Shown here one piece after another: positions 58,551-60,000 of a DNA stretch of 60,000 bases. This stretch comes from Bolinopsis microptera (lineage: Eukaryota > Ctenophora > Tentaculata > Lobata > Bolinopsidae), in NCBI RefSeq assembly GCF_026151205.1, contig NC_087079.1, forward strand, positions 4,609,230 to 4,669,229, given 5' to 3'. Made by a program: the position numbers and the translations under genes. Position 1 is the first letter of the stretch, and each line of letters opens with the position of its first letter. A model generated the notes under the pieces. The model ran no database searches and was not told the origin of the DNA. It saw only the letters and a program-made list of their open reading frames with translations.

Positions 58551-60000
58551 TACGTGACTGTTTTCAAGCTGTCGTTTTCTGTTTGCAGAGATATTATAAT
58601 GATCATCTTCTGAGTCTTGCTGATGCTCTGAAATATTTAAATGTAATTAATTAGATGGACCGTATATTTCTAATTGTTGAGAATGATATTAATTCCGTGT
58701 GCAAACTGCAATCAGCAATGGCTCTCATTAAAACTTATATAATGGAATGTATCAAAGTTAATTGATTCACGAGTTCATGCTATTAATATGTTTATATCAT
58801 TTAGTAATTAAAATTTTACTTCCTCATTTACAATTTACATTGCGATTCAAAACTCACACTGATGCCTCCGTTTGACAGAAAGCTCCAAAGCTAATTTAAG
58901 AGATGAGGGTTTTCCAAGTGATCGTGAAGTCGATGTTAGCTCTTGAAGAGCAGCCCTGAGGGGTTGAAATTACGTCACTAACTTAAAAATTACAAATAAA
59001 ATACACTAATAACCTAAATACATAACATTTTTCAAGTATAGCTGCCATTAAAGTAGTTATTTTATTAAAAACTTATTATTCTCTTACTTCATAACTTTAA
59101 AGTCTGATTTTGGTTTGAGTTTTTAATCGCTGTCAAACTACTCGCTGACTGTCGCTCGCCTATCACTGAAATGAACAGTTCAATTACTAAAATTGGTCAT
59201 TAACAAATCTGATTAAAACACACATTTATAGCATTTTATTTCGATGGTTTGTTGTTAAAAATATATAGTCTAAATAATGTTCAAGGTTCATCTGTAAAGT
59301 TCAAACTTACATTTATACTTTGCGGATACTCGGTAGGCTAGGGCTGTTTTTCCTTGCCGACCTTGCAGCTCTGAAATTAAACAATTGAACAACTCATTTT
59401 TATAAACAATTAAATGTTTATCAGAGACCTGTACCATATTTAAGGTTATCATCTGTTTGATGTATGTCAAATACGTGTTAAAACGTTATCTCAGTCAAGT
59501 TTGGTTCTCCTTCAGAGACTCACCTTCTAGTATGCGTTTATTTCCATCTACAGACGGGAGGGGGGAGGGGGTAGGCTAACTGCATGGACTACATGACATT
59601 GGGGTGGTAGTGTACCATGGTGTGGATTGTTTCTGTACTACTACTCAAAAGTGTAACCAAGTTTTTTGTAACGTAAATTCTGAGCAGCATTAATTAAAGA
59701 TACGAAATTAATTGATGTGGGACACACATTTAGATGTTAGATGGGTACGGTGGTTCTACTGTTCTATGATAATATGGTACCAACAGTTTAAGGTCGGACC
59801 CTAAGTGTTCATGTTCGGTGCTTGAAGGATCAAAATTACAAAACAGTTTAAATGTATTAGGCTGATCATGTGTTCCTTGCATTTAGATCCTTCCCCCTCC
59901 TCTCCCTCCCCTCCCTACGGCTACTAATCAACTCTACAATCTTTGTTCCTGTGTCCTCAGGAACCTTCCTGGGGATTGGAAATTATTAACGATTACATTT
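58551..60000. other. intron or flank, nothing recognised
   Basis: A+T-rich sequence. One acceptor-like site (TGTGTCCTCAG near 59960) is followed by sequence that, in the phase needed after 56615, soon meets a stop. No exon assigned. Confidence 0.45.

Noticed and set aside
59950-60000. Next exon of the SH3 gene at the window edge
   Set aside because: The acceptor-like TCCTCAG is followed by a stop in the required phase after 15 or so codons; unsupported.

Overview
This is nuclear DNA from an intron-rich invertebrate animal. It has GT-AG introns from about 75 bases to 8 kb and animal protein families (carbohydrate sulfotransferase, four-EF-hand protein, SH3 adaptor). Most of the remaining sequence is tandem repeats and short non-autonomous transposons. 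I cannot place it to phylum. Exon models below were built by hand from splice sites and matching intron phases. No rRNA, functional tRNA or CRISPR was seen. || Layout. 1-8690 is non-genic: a 17-bp satellite, then a 23-bp-class array split by a 7-kb foldback element that contains a nest of smaller transposons. 8764-42211 (+) is the 3' part of a gene for a long coiled-coil protein (about 21 exons, at least 1,000 residues; its 5' end was not found). Two complete genes lie inside its introns on the opposite strand: an EF-hand protein (33345-34450) and a Golgi-type carbohydrate sulfotransferase (39012-40379). 42212-48698 is intergenic and full of small transposons. 48699-56615 (+) is the 5' part of an adaptor gene with two SH3 domains, a proline-rich middle, an acidic segment and a coiled coil. 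It continues past the last exon seen, probably beyond the window. || The two most unusual patterns. (1) Tandem arrays repeatedly start on exon edges: a splice donor amplified at 8893, a splice acceptor copied four times before 36658, the last codons and stop of the EF-hand gene in a 48-bp array, the last codons and stop of the sulfotransferase in an 83-bp array, and arrays starting at the donors at 18010, 28680 and 30907. (2) Two unrelated short-TIR elements (4476-6007 with TTAA duplications, 49297-52140 with ATAA duplications) share one design: a 10-16 bp motif repeated at intervals in forward orientation in the left part and reverse orientation in the right part. The transposon nest can be ordered in time, because an uninterrupted relative of one host element is present at 46777-47633.
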